A stretch of 24,242 bases of DNA from Planctomycetales bacterium (lineage in GTDB: Bacteria; Planctomycetota; SBBH01), in contig SBBH01000216.1 of assembly GCA_005239795.1 (NCBI GenBank), positions 1 through 24,242 on the forward strand. The letters run 5' to 3'. Each line of letters begins with the position of its first letter. Positions within the stretch are counted from its first letter, which is position 1. The position numbers were made by a program, and so were the translations under genes. Positions 21,166-24,242 of this stretch are shown here, piece after piece. The notes beneath the pieces are model-generated. The model did not search any database and was not told the DNA's origin. It saw only the letters and a program-made list of their open reading frames with translations.

Positions 21166-24100
21166 GTGACGATGATGATCACCCTCCTCAGTCTCGTTTC
21201 CGTTTCGGCAACTATCACCGTCGACAAGGGAAAATCGGAGAACGGGACGCTCCTGGCTTCCTGGAGCCACCCCTTCGGGAAGATCTGGTACCACGTCTAT
21301 CCGATCGCCCCGTCGCCGGCCGTGGCGGACCTGGGGTTCGGATCCGCCTCCCTGGAGGTGGTTTCGGGAAACGAGGAGTACTACGCCAAAACGGGGGTCC
21401 CCGGCGAGTGGCACTGCTTCAGCGCCTCTGGCTCGATCCTCTGGAGCCGGAACACCACCAACGACGAGGCGCGCACCTCCCCGATCTTAGCCGACGTCGA
21501 CGGGGACGGTGTCCTCGAGATCGCCGGGGCCACCACCAGCGGAAATCAGATGCAGCTTTTGCGTTCCGACGGGACGTTCTCCTGGCGTTTCGCGGTGGAC
21601 GGCTACGCCAATAACCCTGCCTCGCCGGCCCTGGCCGACGTCTTCCAGCAGACGGGGGAAGGAAATCCCAGACAGCTCGAGTTCATCGGCGCCTCCTTGA
21701 ATGGCATCCTCTACTGCCTGGACGCATCCCCCTCCGACGGGGTTGACGACGGCCTGCCGGACCTGTACGCCAACGCCACGGGGGATCCGCAGGATGTCCT
21801 CTGGAAATTCCAGACGAAGGGGATGGTTTGGAAATGGGAGTATGACGCCGTCTCCAAGACCTGGAGCTACATCTACACAGAGGGACCGAGCCAGATCTTC
21901 TCGGCGCCGGCCGCGGCGGACCTCGATGGGGACGGCGTCTCGGAAATCGTGATCGGCTGCGACGCCGGGACCGTCTACTGCGTGGATGGATCGAACGGCG
22001 CCAAGAAATGGGAATACAAGACGGGAGCAGCCGTGCGCTCTTCGGCAGCGCTGGCCGACATCGACGGCGACGGCAAACGCGAGATCCTGATCGGCTCCCA
22101 GGACAAGAAGCTCTACTGCCTCCGCGCGGACGGCACTGTCCTCTGGTCCTACACGGCGGGCGGGGCGATCGACTCCTCCCCGACGGTCGCCGACCTCGAT
22201 GGGGACGGCGTGTGCGAGGTCCTCGTCGGCGCCAACGACAAGAAGCTCCACTGCGTCAACGCCAAGAGCGGCGCCCTCAAATGGAGCGTTCTCACCAACG
22301 GGGAGATCCTCTCGTCGCCGACGCCGGCCAACCGGACCGGCAGTCGCCTGGACGTCTACATCTGCTCCAATGACGGCTTTCTGTACCTCGTGAACGGCGA
22401 AACCGGCGTCATCCTGGACCGCTTCTACGCAGGGGCGAAAATCCAGTCGTCCCCGACGGTCGCCGACCTCGACGGGGATGGGCATCTGGAAATCCTCTTT
22501 ATGGATTGGGCCGCCGACAACAACAACCTGGACGACTCCTACCTCTACAGCTATGGCGGCAGCGGCGACCTCCTCTGGTGCGTGAAGGATCTTGCCTCGG
22601 ACGTTTCCCCCTATACGGCCGAATGGCCGATGTTCCGGGGGGACCCCTCCCACACGGGGGTCTACACAAAGGAGGTGGCCAAGAAGAGCCAGCCGGTGCC
22701 GGTCCTCTCGGCGTCGGCGAGTCCCAGTTCCGGCACCGCACCCCTGACGGTGAGCCTCGGGATGTCAGCCGAGACCCAGGGAAAAATCGTCAAATACGAA
22801 TGGGATTTCAACGGCAACGGCACCTATGACTGGTCGAGCGCGCAATCCGGTAGCACCACGACCACCTACAGCGGCGTGGGGAATTTCAGCGCCACCGCAC
22901 GCGTGACGGACAACCTGGGACAGATCGTCACCGACAGCGTCCTCGTGGTGGTCCAGAAACCGCTCTTCCCACCGGTCGCCTCGATCGAGGCGAGCCCCCT
23001 CTCCGGGAGCACCCCCTTGAACGTTCAACTCGCGGGGTCCGCCCAGGACGACGGCGAGATCCTCCTCTATGAATGGGATTTCGAAGGGGACGGCAATTTC
23101 GACTGGTCCTCCACGAGCACCGGCGCCGTCGCCCACACCTACGGCCAGGCGGGGACCTACGCCGCGACCCTGCGCGTCACCGACAACGACAACCTGTCGG
23201 CCACGGCCCAGGGCCACGATCTCTGTGAGCGCGGCCCTGAAGCCTCCGGTGGTGCTGGCGACGGGGAACCCCGCCTCGGGAGAAGCGCCGCTCGACGTCG
23301 TCCTGACGGCGGTCGGGAGCGACGAGGACGGCTCCATCACAAAATGGGAATGGGATTTTGAGGGGGACGGGACGTACGACTGGTCAAGTACAGCCTCGAA
23401 CTTCTCTGGAACCACCAACCACCTCTACACGCAGACCGGTGTCTACAACGCCGTCGTGCGCGCGACCGACAACGACGGGCTGACGACCACCGCGAGCACG
23501 CAGATCGCGGTGAGCGAGGCCACCAAGCTCAAGGTCTGGATTTCCAAGCCCAAGACCGGCTGGACCGTGAGCGGCCAAAACGTCTCGATCCGCGTCCAGA
23601 CGGCCCCCGGCGCCTCCGCCACCGATCACGTGAAGATCCAGTGGAAAAAACCGGGGAAATCCGACTGGACGGACATCGCCGAGGTCTACCCCAAACCCTC
23701 CTCGTTCTTCGACGCCAGCTGGGACGTCACGGAATTTTCCGACGGCCAGTCCCTGGACCTGCGGGCGATCGCCTACCACCTGGACGGAGTCACGACCGCC
23801 GTCTCGCCGATCGTCACCGTCACGGTCGAGAAGAGCGACCCCGACGTCTCCGAGGGAAAGAACGCCCAGGGGGAGCTCCACAAGAAACAGAAGCTTTCGA
23901 TGGACGAGGACAATGAGGTGGTGCTGGAGGGAGGGTACTCCGTGGCGATCGACTACGGGACGCTCCCGGCGAACACCCATATGGAGGTCACCATCAAGAA
24001 CGCGAATCCCAACCCCGCCCCCGCGGGGATCACGGAGGCCGGCACGTTTGTCTCGATCGAGCTCGAGAACGTCCCCTCCTTCAACAAACCCCTGACGATC

Positions 24101-24242
24101 ACCCTGCCCTACGAGGACGCCAACAATGACGGACTCGAGGACACCTCGGGGCTCCCCGAAACGTCCCTCAAGATGTACGCCTACACTCCCGCCAAAGGGC
24201 TCTGGGAAGAGCTTCCGGCCAACTCCGTCAACGTCTCCGCCA
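21166..24242 (+). CDS. Large secreted FG-GAP/beta-propeller and PKD-repeat protein, one frameshift, 3' end missing
   Basis: A probable secreted or surface protein of over 1000 residues. A short hydrophobic N-terminus (MTMMITLLSLVSVSA) lacks the usual positive charge, so the export signal is uncertain. Propeller repeats carry the calcium-binding-like motif ADxDGDGxxEI five times (near 21490, 21917, 22060, 22189 and 22462) and end in WPMFRGDPSHTG (about 22624). Three PKD domains follow, each with a YEWDF(E/N)G(D/N)G-type core and DWSS (about 22700-23515), then an Ig-like segment (about 23528-23830) and an unassigned C-terminal region open to the window end. The frame breaks at GGG 23211-23213: dropping one G joins STAQ-type residues to ATISVSAALKPPVV and keeps the frame open for 1 kb. 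It could be a sequencing error, a real mutation or phase variation. Function is unknown; adhesion or glycan binding is a guess. Confidence 0.85.
23211..23213 (+). other. Frameshift point in the FG-GAP/PKD gene
   Basis: One surplus G in CAGGGCC. Before it the frame codes a normal PKD domain end; after it the matching PKD continuation is in the next frame, while the original frame becomes Arg/Gly-rich and stops at 23361. The run is short (three G), which makes slipped-strand variation less likely than a simple indel or assembly error. Confidence 0.8.

Noticed and set aside
23205..23220. Programmed ribosomal frameshift in the PKD gene
   Set aside because: No recognisable slippery heptamer or downstream stimulator was seen; a simple indel or sequence error is more likely.

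Overview
The window is a 24.2-kb, GC-rich piece of a Gram-negative bacterial chromosome, with visible AT-rich dips only at about 16440-16670 and 21000-21125. The best guess is a Planctomycetota-like or related environmental lineage. This is inferred from two ECF sigma/anti-sigma pairs (one anti-sigma fused to a terpene-cyclase-like domain), a PDZ protein with a HEAT-like N-terminus of planctomycete style, PKD/FG-GAP secreted proteins and many short 'word' repeats between genes. A TonB-dependent receptor and a heptosyltransferase-like enzyme support an outer membrane. No tRNA, rRNA, CRISPR array, insertion sequence or phage gene was recognised.

Layout. 1-6549: the 3' part of a ROK sugar kinase, a small lipoprotein, serS (minus), a DUF1015 gene, and two glycosyltransferases (GT9 and GT4) bordered by degenerate inverted repeat arrays. 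6506-10918 (minus): a compact five-gene operon reading ECF sigma, zinc-finger anti-sigma, a catalytically broken HtrA-like protein, a HEAT/PDZ protein and an intact HtrA protease. It looks like a self-contained envelope-stress module. 11062-13232: a small unknown gene convergent with a UvrD-type helicase.

13485-15339 (minus): a second ECF sigma factor with an unusual membrane anti-sigma whose outer part is a squalene-cyclase-like toroid. Just upstream is the 5' stub of a third ECF gene. 15467-17407: two minus-strand toxin-antitoxin modules (HigBA-like and Phd/RelE-like) around a hairpin-rich non-coding stretch and the 3' remnant of an aspartyl-protease-like gene. 17499-19622: a TonB-dependent receptor, convergent with an orphan NtrC-type sigma-54 activator (19619-20989). 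21166-24242: a large secreted FG-GAP/PKD protein with one frameshift, running off the end.

The most notable points are the pseudoprotease inside the ECF operon, the anti-sigma/cyclase fusion, the ECF gene stub with an intact ribosome-binding site, the 9-bp GTAC operator array at the Phd/RelE promoter, word repeats that enter reading frames, and three convergent gene pairs whose stop codons overlap within four bases.
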